62,404 bases of DNA from Rhodobacteraceae bacterium 63075 (lineage in GTDB: Bacteria; Pseudomonadota; Alphaproteobacteria; Rhodobacterales; Rhodobacteraceae). This document shows, one piece after another, positions 47,220 through 56,216 of the stretch. The notes under the pieces were generated by a model. The model worked only from the letters and a program-made list of their open reading frames with translations, did not search any database and had not been told where the DNA came from. Position 1 is the stretch's first letter; every line of letters begins with the position of its first letter. The DNA lies in NCBI GenBank assembly GCA_003417655.1, contig QVMW01000017.1, positions 1-62,404 on the forward strand, in the 5' to 3' direction. The position numbers and the translations under genes were made by a program.

Positions 47220-49969
47220 TGACCAAGCCTTTCAAGCAGTGCCGGCACATGTACCTGGTCGGATTTGTAGTTGCCGGTGAGGACATGCATCACGAGGTTC
47301 ACCCCGAACCGATAAGCCAACTCTCGCTGCCTCTCGCCTGAAAACCCCCGGCCGACGGGCAGAAGTGGGCGGCCATCGCTATCGATAGCCCAGGCGGAAG
47401 CCCAGTCGTTCCCACCGATCACGACAGGCGTTACCCCATCGTTAAGATCGCGAAACGGCATCCCTTCTGCACGCTCGGCATCGGCTGGCGCGGCTTCTAC
47501 CCAGACATCTCGGCTCACGTGGCGCCCCGGAAAGTCCTGAAGCAGGTAAAAGGTGCGCGTCAGGACATGATCTTCAGGTACAGGCTCCAGCTCCGGAATA
47601 TCAAGCGGTGCCGCCATGCGTTGCAGAGCACGGCCGGTTTCACTCGAAGCGCCAAAGCGCGCGATATTCGAGTCGCGCGTATCGAAAAGAACCATCCCGC
47701 CAGCGCGCAGATAGGCATTGAGCTTTTCATAGGCGCGTTCCGACGGGGTCGGTTGATCAGCCGTAATCGGCCAGTAGAGCATCGGGTAGAATGCCAACTC
47801 GTCGCGCTCCAGATTGATCCCGTGTGGCGTATCCGGTTCGACGGACGTCCTGTAGGAAAGCGTCTCCGACAAGCCGAGAAGGCCTGCCGCAGCGATCTCA
47901 TCAACCTTGGAATTCCCCGTCAGCACATGCGCCAGGACGATCTCCGACGCCACCTCGAGCGCCCGGATTTCATCAGAGGCAGGCTCTTGTTGCGCCTCGG
48001 CATGCGGGGTTTGAAACAGCGCCAGCGCGAGGGCCGCGACAGCGGTACTTCTCAAACGCCCAGAAAGCATCAGCGTCGCAAGAATGTCCGCCGCAAGCAA
48101 CAGAAGCGCCAAGGCGAATAACGGACCTGCCAAAGGCTGTTCCTGCGGCCCGCCGTAGCTCACCCGGCCCAGCCGCGCTGGCCAGTTGGCGAGCGATATC
48201 TCACGGCCCTCTTTCAAGGTGTTGAGCGCCACTCTCCGCCCAGGCCCTTCGTAAAGCCCAGGCGGAAGCGAAGGGCCGATCTCCGCGCCAAGCAGGTCCA
48301 GCCCGCCAACTCCGCCCATGCCGCTCGCATCTTGAAATCGACCGAACCCGTCCAGCAGCCGCACAGGCTCCCAGATCGTCCCTTCCATCTCGCTTTCCTC
48401 CAGCGCGGCTGACGATGTGGCGACCGAGAGACGCTCCAGCATTCGTACGAAGAGCCCCGAGAGCGGGACGTTCGACCATTCGGCATTGGCCGAGATATGA
48501 AACAGAACCACTTCGCCGCGCCCGAGCTTCTTGCGGGTGACAAGCGGGGTGCCGTCGCTCAGCCGTGCGATCACCCGCTCTGAAAGCTCCGGCCCCGGCT
48601 GCGCGACAACCTGTGCTGACACTCGCAGCTCTTCGTCAACGGTCAGACCGAAGAAAGGAGAGTCACGCTCGAAAGGTGCCAGCGCTTTCGGCTCGCCCCA
48701 ACTCATCGCGCCGCCCACGAAACGTCCGCCGGCACGCAACCTGACGGGCATCAAGGGGTGCTCTTCCTGGCGCGATATGTCGCTCGCCGCCACTTTCGGC
48801 CCGGCAAAACGAACAAGCAGGCCGCCCGCCTCGGTCCAATTGATCAGGGCAGTCTCGTCCGCCGCCGTCATCTCGGCGATATCGGCCATGATGACCGCAT
48901 CCGGCTTGGCCATGAGGACATCTTCTATCGCGCCGCTCCGCAGCTCCGAGGATTCGACAAGCGCCTTTTCGAGGTAGTGAAGCGGCGAGAGCAACTCGAG
49001 ACCTTCGCGATTCTCGCGACCGGCTACCAAGCCGATCTGGCGCCGGCTCAGGCTGTCATCCGCAAGAACCGTGGCCCCCGCGTGGCGCGCCCCTGCAATC
49101 TCGAAACGAGTGATACGCGCCTGTAACTCCGGCGGCAGATCAAAAACGGCCTCGGCACTTTGCATCCCGGCCGTAAATGTCACTTCAACGCTTTCGAGAA
49201 CGCGCTCGGTTCCCGCAGGGTCCAACCCAACGGCCTGCACCTGAATCACTGCGTCCCCTGCAGGCCGCAAACGCTGAACAGCCAGAGCGATACCCCGCTC
49301 GGCAGGCGAAGCGAATTGCATTGCGTATAGCGGCGCAATGCCCTGCGCTATGGTGAGCTGGCCGCGCGCCTCGAAAAGCTCCGTAAGCGCTTGCCTCGTC
49401 TCACGCCTCACCGCATCGCTAAGCCAGAGCATATCAAAAGCCCCTTCCGGTAGCGCCATCTCCACAGCCTCAGGGTCAACAGCCTCCCAGGCTTCGGGCG
49501 ACAGCCCCGCCAAGGTCCTGCGCAACGCACCCGCCGCCTGGAACCGTGCTGGCTCAGGTGCCGTAAGCTTCAGGATAGCGACGGGCCGCTCCTGACGGGC
49601 CGCGTCGTTCAACACTGTTTGCAGGTATGCGCGACGTTCCTGCCAGTCATTCGCGCTTGCCCAGCTCGCATCCAACACGATCAGGAGCCGGCCTTGACCG
49701 GCTTCTTCATCGTTCTGCGGGTTGAGAACTGGACCAGCAAGACCCACGATCACGGCTGCTACCGCCAGCATCCTGAGCAATAGCAACCACCACGGTGTCC
49801 GGTCGCTTGTGCTGTCCTCGTCTTTGAGGCCGAGAAGGAGCGCGACGGCAGGAAACCGCAAGCGAATGGGCGCTGGCGGCACTGCCCTGAGCAGTATCCA
49901 GAGGATCGGCAATAGCGCCAGGGCAAACAACACATACGGTGCCGTGAAGAGGATCGACCCGAGGCTCAT
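47216..49969 (-). CDS. BatA-like membrane protein with C-terminal DUF4159
   Basis: A 917-residue protein. The N-terminus is BatA/aerotolerance-type: helices near 7-24 and 58-80 around RLRFPAVALLLGLKDEDS. A VWA-like segment (LLIVLDASWASANDWQERR near 93-111) follows, then a periplasmic region, a helix near 615-640, and a C-terminal DUF4159 (AFYPMLYWPITADQPTPSE, then LRAGGMVLFDTRDSN). I chose ATG 49969 with a GAGGGG ribosome site. It overlaps both neighbours by 4 nt. Confidence 0.82.
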   Translation of the reverse strand: MSLGSILFTAPYVLFALALLPILWILLRAVPPAPIRLRFPAVALLLGLKDEDSTSDRTPWWLLLLRMLAVAAVIVGLAGPVLNPQNDEEAGQGRLLIVLDASWASANDWQERRAYLQTVLNDAARQERPVAILKLTAPEPARFQAAGALRRTLAGLSPEAWEAVDPEAVEMALPEGAFDMLWLSDAVRRETRQALTELFEARGQLTIAQGIAPLYAMQFASPAERGIALAVQRLRPAGDAVIQVQAVGLDPAGTERVLESVEVTFTAGMQSAEAVFDLPPELQARITRFEIAGARHAGATVLADDSLSRRQIGLVAGRENREGLELLSPLHYLEKALVESSELRSGAIEDVLMAKPDAVIMADIAEMTAADETALINWTEAGGLLVRFAGPKVAASDISRQEEHPLMPVRLRAGGRFVGGAMSWGEPKALAPFERDSPFFGLTVDEELRVSAQVVAQPGPELSERVIARLSDGTPLVTRKKLGRGEVVLFHISANAEWSNVPLSGLFVRMLERLSVATSSAALEESEMEGTIWEPVRLLDGFGRFQDASGMGGVGGLDLLGAEIGPSLPPGLYEGPGRRVALNTLKEGREISLANWPARLGRVSYGGPQEQPLAGPLFALALLLLAADILATLMLSGRLRSTAVAALALALFQTPHAEAQQEPASDEIRALEVASEIVLAHVLTGNSKVDEIAAAGLLGLSETLSYRTSVEPDTPHGINLERDELAFYPMLYWPITADQPTPSERAYEKLNAYLRAGGMVLFDTRDSNIARFGASSETGRALQRMAAPLDIPELEPVPEDHVLTRTFYLLQDFPGRHVSRDVWVEAAPADAERAEGMPFRDLNDGVTPVVIGGNDWASAWAIDSDGRPLLPVGRGFSGERQRELAYRFGVNLVMHVLTGNYKSDQVHVPALLERLGQ

Positions 49970-50838
49970 CTTGGCCCCTCGATCATGTTGTAGAGCCACA
50001 TCACGGCGACTTGTGCACTCTCAGAGGTATGATGTGTTTGAAAGAACCATCCGCAACGCTGCGCGAGCATGGAGAGCCGCCGCTTTCGTGCCTCGAGCTT
50101 TGCCTTGTAGCGTTCGGCCAGATCTCCGGCCTGCAAGGTCTCATGCGCCAGCGTACCGCCGACGCTTTGGAAAATGGCGCGGCCGCGAAACGGAAAGCTT
50201 TCCTCAACAGGGTCGAGCACTTGCAGACACACGCCCCTGATGCCGCGCGCTGCAGCCTCCTGCATGGCGTTTTCAATAGCGTCGATATCACCCAGGAAAT
50301 CCGAAACGAAAACGGCAAAACCGTTTTTGCCGATCCCACGCATATCCGGCGCGCCGTAGTCGTCTGGCTTCGACTTCACGAGAATCTCGCCGAACCGGTG
50401 CAGCTGTGTGTTTCCGGAGCGCGGTGGGAGGTCTTCCCCCGCCAATCCGATCCGCTCACCTCCCCGTGACAGCAGGATCGCCATCGCGAGGGAAACAAGC
50501 TGCGCGCGGTCCACCTTCTCTGGCAACCCTTTGGCGCTGGAGAACTGCATGGATTGCGCTCGGTCCACCCAGAACTGCACGGTTTGCGAGATCTGCCATT
50601 CCTTCTGGCGCACGAACTGCGCGTCAGACCTTGCGGAACGGCGCCAGTCCACCATCCGCATCGTGTCACCCGCCTGCACGGGCCGATATTGCCAGAAATC
50701 ATCGCCTGCCCCGGCGCGCCTGCGCCCGTGCCCACCCGGCATGACGGCCATGGCAAGCTGTTCGGCCCGCGCCAGAAGCGGAGCGAGTTGAGCCGTGGCT
50801 GCCTCGGCCCGGCTCCTGAGGGGCAAAGCCTCCGTCAT
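49966..50838 (-). CDS. DUF58 domain protein (BatB/VWA-associated)
   Basis: A 290-residue protein of the DUF58 family, often paired with MoxR ATPases. The signature YRPVQAGDTMRMVDWRRSAR near 51-70 is clear, and a VWA-like fold follows (VQFWVDRAQSMQFS near 87). It has no membrane helix. It overlaps MoxR upstream and the BatA-like gene downstream by 4 nt, so subunits are probably made in fixed ratio. Confidence 0.88.
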   Translation of the reverse strand: MTEALPLRSRAEAATAQLAPLLARAEQLAMAVMPGGHGRRRAGAGDDFWQYRPVQAGDTMRMVDWRRSARSDAQFVRQKEWQISQTVQFWVDRAQSMQFSSAKGLPEKVDRAQLVSLAMAILLSRGGERIGLAGEDLPPRSGNTQLHRFGEILVKSKPDDYGAPDMRGIGKNGFAVFVSDFLGDIDAIENAMQEAAARGIRGVCLQVLDPVEESFPFRGRAIFQSVGGTLAHETLQAGDLAERYKAKLEARKRRLSMLAQRCGWFFQTHHTSESAQVAVMWLYNMIEGPR

Positions 50839-51842
50839 GCTGCGTCCGACAGGCTCGGGCTTTTCTCGATTTCCGACTTTATCAGGTCGTCAAGCCGCTC
50901 ACCGCGTGCCAAAGCCGCGAAGTTGAGCGCCATCCGATGCCCCAGAACAGGCGCAGCCATCGCCACGACGTCGCCCATATCCGGTGCCAGCCGCCCTTGC
51001 AGCAGCGCCCGCGCACGCACCGTCATCATGAAGGCCTGGCTTGCTCGCGGGCCAGGACCCCATGCCACGCTTTCACGCACGGCATCGGAGCTTTCGGGGT
51101 TTTCTGGCCGGAAAGCCCGCACAAGAGAAAGGATGTTCTCCATCACACCCTCTCCAACAGGCATCCGGCGCAACAATCCCTGCGCCGCAATCAGATCTTC
51201 TGCACTGAAGACGCTCTCCGCCTCCGCTTCGGAGCGCCCTGTCGTGGCTTGCAGGATTTCCCGTTCCGTCTCGAGATCAGGATATCCAACATCGATCTTT
51301 ACAAGAAAACGATCAAGCTGCGCTTCGGGTAGCGGATAAGTTCCTTCCTGTTCAATCGGGTTCTGCGTGGCCAACACGTGAAAGGGCGCGGCAAGTGGAC
51401 GGGTCTGGCCCGAAATACTGACCTCCCGTTCCTGCATCGCCTGCAGAAGGGCCGACTGTGTCCGGGGGCTCGCACGGTTGATCTCGTCCGCCATCAAGAG
51501 CTGGCAGAAAATCGGTCCTTCGATGAACTTGAAGGCCCGGCTGCCGTCGCGCCCGGTTTCGAGCACTTCGGACCCGAGAATATCAGCGGGCATGAGATCA
51601 GGCGTGAACTGCACGCGTTTGCCATCGAGCCCCATCACGGTCGAAAGAGTCTCGACCAGTCGCGTCTTGCCAAGGCCAGGCAACCCGATGAGCAGCGCAT
51701 GACCTCCGCACAACAGCGCCGAAAGCGCAAGGTCAACAACCAGTTCCTGCCCGATAAAGCGACGCGTGATCTGAGCCTTGGCCTCGGCGAGCCGCGCCTC
51801 GAGTGCTTCGATCTGTCCGAGCAGATCCTGTTCCTCGGTCAT
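50835..51842 (-). CDS. MoxR-family AAA+ ATPase
   Basis: A 335-residue AAA+ ATPase of the MoxR group, chaperones that usually act on VWA proteins encoded nearby. Walker A GLPGLGKT is at 53-60, Walker B LLMADEINRASPRTQSALLQ near 116-135, and the sensor region TQNPIEQEGTYPLPEAQLDRF is typical. It is the first gene of a four-gene operon and diverges from the DUF1285 gene. Confidence 0.93.
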   Translation of the reverse strand: MTEEQDLLGQIEALEARLAEAKAQITRRFIGQELVVDLALSALLCGGHALLIGLPGLGKTRLVETLSTVMGLDGKRVQFTPDLMPADILGSEVLETGRDGSRAFKFIEGPIFCQLLMADEINRASPRTQSALLQAMQEREVSISGQTRPLAAPFHVLATQNPIEQEGTYPLPEAQLDRFLVKIDVGYPDLETEREILQATTGRSEAEAESVFSAEDLIAAQGLLRRMPVGEGVMENILSLVRAFRPENPESSDAVRESVAWGPGPRASQAFMMTVRARALLQGRLAPDMGDVVAMAAPVLGHRMALNFAALARGERLDDLIKSEIEKSPSLSDAA

Positions 51843-51898
51843 GGAAAATCTCCGAATGAAAGCCTAGGTTGGTTTCAAGTCTAAACACAAAGTTGCAA

Positions 51899-52519
51899 AT
51901 GGCAAAAACAATGAGCGGACAAAATCCTGTGAAGCCCAGTGAAGGCGCTCTGAGCGCCGAGAGCATCGCGGCCTCGGCGCGGGCGGCGTCCAAGGGGCGC
52001 GGAATTCCGCCCGTGCAAGAATGGAATCCGCCCTTCAGCGGCGATCTCGACATGAAGATCGCTCGCGACGGGACGTGGTTCTATCTCGGCACACCCATAG
52101 GCAGGCCCGAACTCGTGCGGCTCTTTTCGACCATCTTGCGGAAGGACGGAGACAAGTATTTCCTCGTAACACCTGTGGAGAAGGCCGGGATCGTCGTCGA
52201 GGAAGTGCCGTTCATCGCCGTGAATTTCGAAGTCGAGGGCAGCGGCCCGGACCAGTCGCTGGTCTTTCAGACCAATGTGGGAGACACAACCCGCGCAGGC
52301 GCTGACGCACCGATCCGGGTTGAGCGCGACGAGGCAACTGGCGAGCCCTCGCCTTATGTGCTCGTCCGGGCGAATCTCGAAGCGCGAATCGATCGGAAGA
52401 GCTTTTACCGTCTCGTCGAGCTAGGTCAGCATCAGGAGCATGATGGCGAAGACTGGTTCGGAGTGTATTCCGACGGCATATTTTTCCCGATCATCCCCTC
52501 TGAAGAGCTTCCAGACTAA
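51899..52519 (+). CDS. DUF1285 domain-containing protein
   Basis: A 206-residue cytosolic protein of the DUF1285 family, a widespread group without a firm function. The N-terminal 40 residues are probably disordered; the conserved part starts PPVQEWNPPFSGDLDMKIAR and includes GTWFYLGTPIGRPELVRLFS and the C-terminal LGQHQEHDGEDWFGVYSDGIFFPI-type end (outline only). ATG 51899 was taken, with ATG 51911 as an alternative; neither has a strong ribosome site. It is divergent from the MoxR operon. Confidence 0.8.
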   Translation: MAKTMSGQNPVKPSEGALSAESIAASARAASKGRGIPPVQEWNPPFSGDLDMKIARDGTWFYLGTPIGRPELVRLFSTILRKDGDKYFLVTPVEKAGIVVEEVPFIAVNFEVEGSGPDQSLVFQTNVGDTTRAGADAPIRVERDEATGEPSPYVLVRANLEARIDRKSFYRLVELGQHQEHDGEDWFGVYSDGIFFPIIPSEELPD

Positions 52520-52592
52520 GAATGCCGGAGTGCGAAAGTGTCATGGCGATTGCTTCGCGCCAGCCCGCGCCGCCTCCAAATGTGCGCAGCGG

Positions 52593-53696
52593 TCAATGTA
52601 CGACAAATTCCGCATGAAGCGCGCCTGCTGCCTTTATACTCTTGAGAATGTCGATCATGTCACGCGGCTGTACGCCAAGCGCGTTCAGCCCCGCAATCAC
52701 TTCCGACAGCGTCGTTCCGCCGGGAACTTCCGCAAGACTGACGCCCGGCTCTTCCTCGATTTCGGCCTGCGTGCGTGGCACGACAACTGTTTCGCCCTCG
52801 GCAAACGGGTTCGGCTGAACCGCAAGAGGCGCCTCCTGAATACGCAGGGTTAGCCCACCCTGGCTGACGGCAACCCGACTAATTCGTACATCTTCGCCCA
52901 TGACGATCGTGCCTGATCGCTGGTCGATCACAACTCGGGCGCGTCGTTCGGGACGCACCAGGATATTCTCGATCTCACCCAACGCATGAGCGGTGGAACG
53001 GCGACCCGTGGCAGCGATGTCGATCTGGACAGTGCCCGAGTCGAGCATCGCCGCAACGCGCCGTCCGAAGCGGCTGTTGATTGCCCGCTCAATCCGCCCC
53101 GCCGTCGTGAAGTCCGCCTCGCGCAAGGCCAGTCGCAAGGTATTCAACGAAGACAGCTCGAAGTCTATCTCGCGCTCCACACGCGCGCCCGAGGGAATGA
53201 CGCCCGCCGTAGGCACGCCCTTCGTCACGGCACCTGCGTCTCCCTCGGCAGCAGCACCGCCCGCGATGATGGTCCCTTGTGCCACGGCATAAATGTCCCC
53301 GTCGGCAGCGTTCAACGGAGTCATGATCAATGTTCCGCCAAGAAGGCTCTTGGCATCTCCGATTGCTGAAACGTTTACGTCAATCTTCGAGCCCGCTCGG
53401 GAAAATGGCGGCAACTCCGCGGTAACGAACACCGCCGCGACATTCTTGGGGCGATACTGTTCTCCGGTCACGTTCACTCCGAGACGCTCGAGGATATTCG
53501 ACATGATTTCCTCGGTGAAGGGTGCGTTGCGGATACCATCGCCGGTGCCGTTCAGGCCAACGACAAGGCCATACCCGACAAGATCGTTGCTGCGCACACC
53601 ATCAAACTCTACGAGATCCTTGATTCTGACTTCGCTGGCGTGTGCCAACGGAGCGATCAATGCAATCAGTGTAGCCATGACTGTCATCAGCCTCAT
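52593..53696 (-). CDS. flgI: Flagellar P-ring protein FlgI
   Basis: The periplasmic P-ring subunit, 367 residues with a signal peptide (1-20, cleaved after AHA). The family start RIKDLVEFDGVRSNDLVGYG near 24-43 and GLVVGLNGTGDG are clear, and the C-terminal LSEVIAGLNALGVQPRDMID is conserved. It is the last gene of the flgE-flgK-flgL-flgI unit and overlaps flgL by 4 nt. Its chaperone FlgA is encoded in a different operon. Confidence 0.96.
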   Translation of the reverse strand: MRLMTVMATLIALIAPLAHASEVRIKDLVEFDGVRSNDLVGYGLVVGLNGTGDGIRNAPFTEEIMSNILERLGVNVTGEQYRPKNVAAVFVTAELPPFSRAGSKIDVNVSAIGDAKSLLGGTLIMTPLNAADGDIYAVAQGTIIAGGAAAEGDAGAVTKGVPTAGVIPSGARVEREIDFELSSLNTLRLALREADFTTAGRIERAINSRFGRRVAAMLDSGTVQIDIAATGRRSTAHALGEIENILVRPERRARVVIDQRSGTIVMGEDVRISRVAVSQGGLTLRIQEAPLAVQPNPFAEGETVVVPRTQAEIEEEPGVSLAEVPGGTTLSEVIAGLNALGVQPRDMIDILKSIKAAGALHAEFVVH

Positions 53697-54706
53697 TGCA
53701 TGAACCTCATGAGCGAAAGCTGCGAAAGGCGCGCCGTGGCCGTGTAGAGGCTTTCCAGCCGTAGCTGAACCTCCTCCAGCTGAGTGACCGTCTCGAATGG
53801 ATCGGCACCAAGCAACTCACCTTGTGCGAGGGTCAGGCTGCTTTCTTCGGCGCTCAGCCTTGCTTTTGCGTCGTCAATACGGGCCTCGGCGTAGCCGAGA
53901 TCAGCACTGACGCCAATCACCTCCTGTTGCGCACCCAGCGCCCAACTGGCCGCCGTATCGAGCATCCCCCGCTCGATCTCAGGGGAGAAGCCCAGCGCAC
54001 TGTCTTTTGCGAGGGCGGCTATGGCTGCCGCTTTCAAACTCTGTCTGACCGCGCCGGCATCGGCCCGAATGCTCAGATCGATCCTTTCACCAGCACCCAG
54101 CTGGAAGGAGCCGAGGTCGTCCGTACCGCCCACGTACCCCAGTGTCTCGAAGCCGCCTGCCGGGTCTTCAAACCAGTCATTCACCACCGTTTCCACATCG
54201 GCAAGTGTCGTGGCTCCTGCAAGCGCAGTTCTCAAGTCAGCGAGCATCGTGTCGACCGGTGCCAGAGCATTGCCATCGGTCTCGTTTCCAGCGAAAAGCG
54301 CACGCCCGGCGACATCGCTGTTGAGCGCCGAGACGATCTGTTCCATCTGTGATTTCGCCGTGCGCGAAACGGCAGCCTGCGTTGAGTCAAGGCCCGTCTG
54401 GCCCACCGCAAGAAGCGCATCCGTCAAGGCCCCGAGACTGCCGGAGACACGGGCGAGACTGTCTTGCATGGCACCTGCAAAAAGCTCCGCCTCCGCGGCC
54501 GAAGACTGAAAGGCCTCATTGAGCCGCAAGCCACGCTCGACATCGGCAACATATGAAAAATCTCCGCTGACCTTCTTGCTGACATCTGCCGCCTTTCCGC
54601 TCGAAAGCTCCTTCGTGAGTTGTCCAAGAGCCGCTTTCAGCTCCGCGTTCTGGCGGCGCAGGAATACGGATTGCGAAAGGTCACCAACAGACATCGAGCT
54701 CATCAA
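53693..54706 (-). CDS. flgL: Hook-filament junction protein FlgL
   Basis: A flagellin-like junction protein of 337 residues, between FlgK and the filament. The N-terminus (SVFLRRQNAELKAALGQLTKELSSGK near 13-38, outline) and C-terminus (LYTATARLSQLSLMRFMQ) match the helical flagellin D0/D1 pattern. It overlaps flgK and flgI by 4 nt each. The similarity to flagellin is limited, so it is not a second flagellin. Confidence 0.9.
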   Translation of the reverse strand: MMSSMSVGDLSQSVFLRRQNAELKAALGQLTKELSSGKAADVSKKVSGDFSYVADVERGLRLNEAFQSSAAEAELFAGAMQDSLARVSGSLGALTDALLAVGQTGLDSTQAAVSRTAKSQMEQIVSALNSDVAGRALFAGNETDGNALAPVDTMLADLRTALAGATTLADVETVVNDWFEDPAGGFETLGYVGGTDDLGSFQLGAGERIDLSIRADAGAVRQSLKAAAIAALAKDSALGFSPEIERGMLDTAASWALGAQQEVIGVSADLGYAEARIDDAKARLSAEESSLTLAQGELLGADPFETVTQLEEVQLRLESLYTATARLSQLSLMRFMQ

Positions 54707-56157
54707 ACCATCCTCAGCAATGTGTTCATCATTTCATCCACGGTTTTCATCATCTGTGCATTGGCCGCATAGGCCTGCTCGATCATCATCAGTTTCTGCA
54801 TCTCCTGGTCGCTGTCCACGCCCTCGCTGAGGAGCATCGTCTCAGCTTCGGATGCCCGGGTTGCAGCGAAAGTCATCTCCTGTTCAGATGAGAGCCGTTC
54901 AGAGGCAAAGCGGCTGAGCACTTGCGCGGATAGTTCGGCTGCACTCAAGCTCTGGCCCGAATAACTGCCCGAACCCACGGCCCGCGCGGAAGAGAGCGCA
55001 TCAGCGAAACTCTGCAATTGCGCCGTATTGCCAACCGGCCCCGCCACCACGGTGCCCAAACCGTCGCGTAACCGGCGGCTCTCACCGCCCTGCGCGGCGT
55101 CAACGAGCGGGTTAACCGTGAGCCGCCCGGCTAGTCCTGTCTCATTCACGGCGGCAGCCTGTGCTCCTGCATCCGTGAACAGGCCAGGATCGCTTGCACC
55201 CACGCTGGCATCCAGCCCAGGAGCCTGGAAGCGTTCCGCCAGATCAAGCGCCACAGCGTCCAGTTCCGCTTGCGCCGATACGGCAGCGCCGTCGCGCAAT
55301 TCGAACAATGCGGCGAGCCGACCACCGCGCAAGGGGCCGCCCTCACCGTCCACCGGAACAGCCATTCCGTTCACTTCGATCCCCGACAGGTGCCCCCCCG
55401 CGAGTGTCATGTGGGGAACAATGGTATGGGTGGGCGTGAATGACAGCTCTGCAGCCTGTCCGTCCACCAGCAGCGCGCCGCCAACCGTGTAGAGCGCAAT
55501 GCCCTGGTTCGGGCGCTCCATCTCCTTCACAGGCACCCACTCAGAGACGGAGTCGATCAGGACCTGCCTTTGATCCAGCAAGGCGGACACATCTCGCTTG
55601 GCCACATTGCCTCCCGCGATCCGCACGTTGAGTTCCTGAATTTCAGAAAATTTCTTGTTGAGCTCCGCGACCCCCGTCGCGATCTCCCTGTCTGCCGCGA
55701 CGCGCGCGTCCTGAATACCCTGCGATGCCCGGTTGAGACTGCGGGCAAGGTCCTTCGCGCTGCGCACGGCCTCGTCGAGTCTTCCCGCCTCGTCGGGACG
55801 GCTCGCAGCCGATACGAAGCGCGCCTCCAGATCAGCCAGCCGCGCCGAAATCGAATCGCCGCTATCCGCTGTTCCGACCAGCGTTTCGAGCCTTGCATAG
55901 AACCCTGAGGAGACATTCTGCGCGGCCTCGTCTGCGCGGGCCGTGCGCAATTCGTTTATCAATGCCGGGTTCGAATGCCTGACAGTCGAAAGCACCCGCA
56001 CACCGCCACCACGTGCATGTTGCGCTTCAAGTGCGACCTCGCGGCGCCCATAGCCTTCCGTCATGGCGTTGGCGAGATTCGATGAGACGATCTGTGCCGA
56101 TCGCGACGAAGCGGTCAGCCCGGTGATCGCATTCGACAATGCTCCTGAGAGTGACAT
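54703..56157 (-). CDS. flgK: Hook-filament junction protein FlgK
   Basis: Hook-associated protein 1, 484 residues. The N-terminal SLSGALSNAITGLTASSRSA and IVSSNLANAMTEGYGRREV near 23-41 are diagnostic, and the C-terminus ends MMIEQAYAANAQMMKTVDEM with the following LLRMV. It follows flgE by 59 nt on the minus strand and overlaps flgL by 4 nt. Confidence 0.93.
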   Translation of the reverse strand: MSLSGALSNAITGLTASSRSAQIVSSNLANAMTEGYGRREVALEAQHARGGGVRVLSTVRHSNPALINELRTARADEAAQNVSSGFYARLETLVGTADSGDSISARLADLEARFVSAASRPDEAGRLDEAVRSAKDLARSLNRASQGIQDARVAADREIATGVAELNKKFSEIQELNVRIAGGNVAKRDVSALLDQRQVLIDSVSEWVPVKEMERPNQGIALYTVGGALLVDGQAAELSFTPTHTIVPHMTLAGGHLSGIEVNGMAVPVDGEGGPLRGGRLAALFELRDGAAVSAQAELDAVALDLAERFQAPGLDASVGASDPGLFTDAGAQAAAVNETGLAGRLTVNPLVDAAQGGESRRLRDGLGTVVAGPVGNTAQLQSFADALSSARAVGSGSYSGQSLSAAELSAQVLSRFASERLSSEQEMTFAATRASEAETMLLSEGVDSDQEMQKLMMIEQAYAANAQMMKTVDEMMNTLLRMV

Positions 56158-56216
56158 GTCCTTGCCTTTCTGATCTGTGGAGAAAACGCGCGGATCTCAC
56201 GCGCGCCGTCTCACGC

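Noticed and set aside
53693..54706. FlgL gene read as a second flagellin
   Set aside because: Similarity to flagellin is limited to the terminal helices, and it is coupled to flgK and flgI as FlgL normally is.
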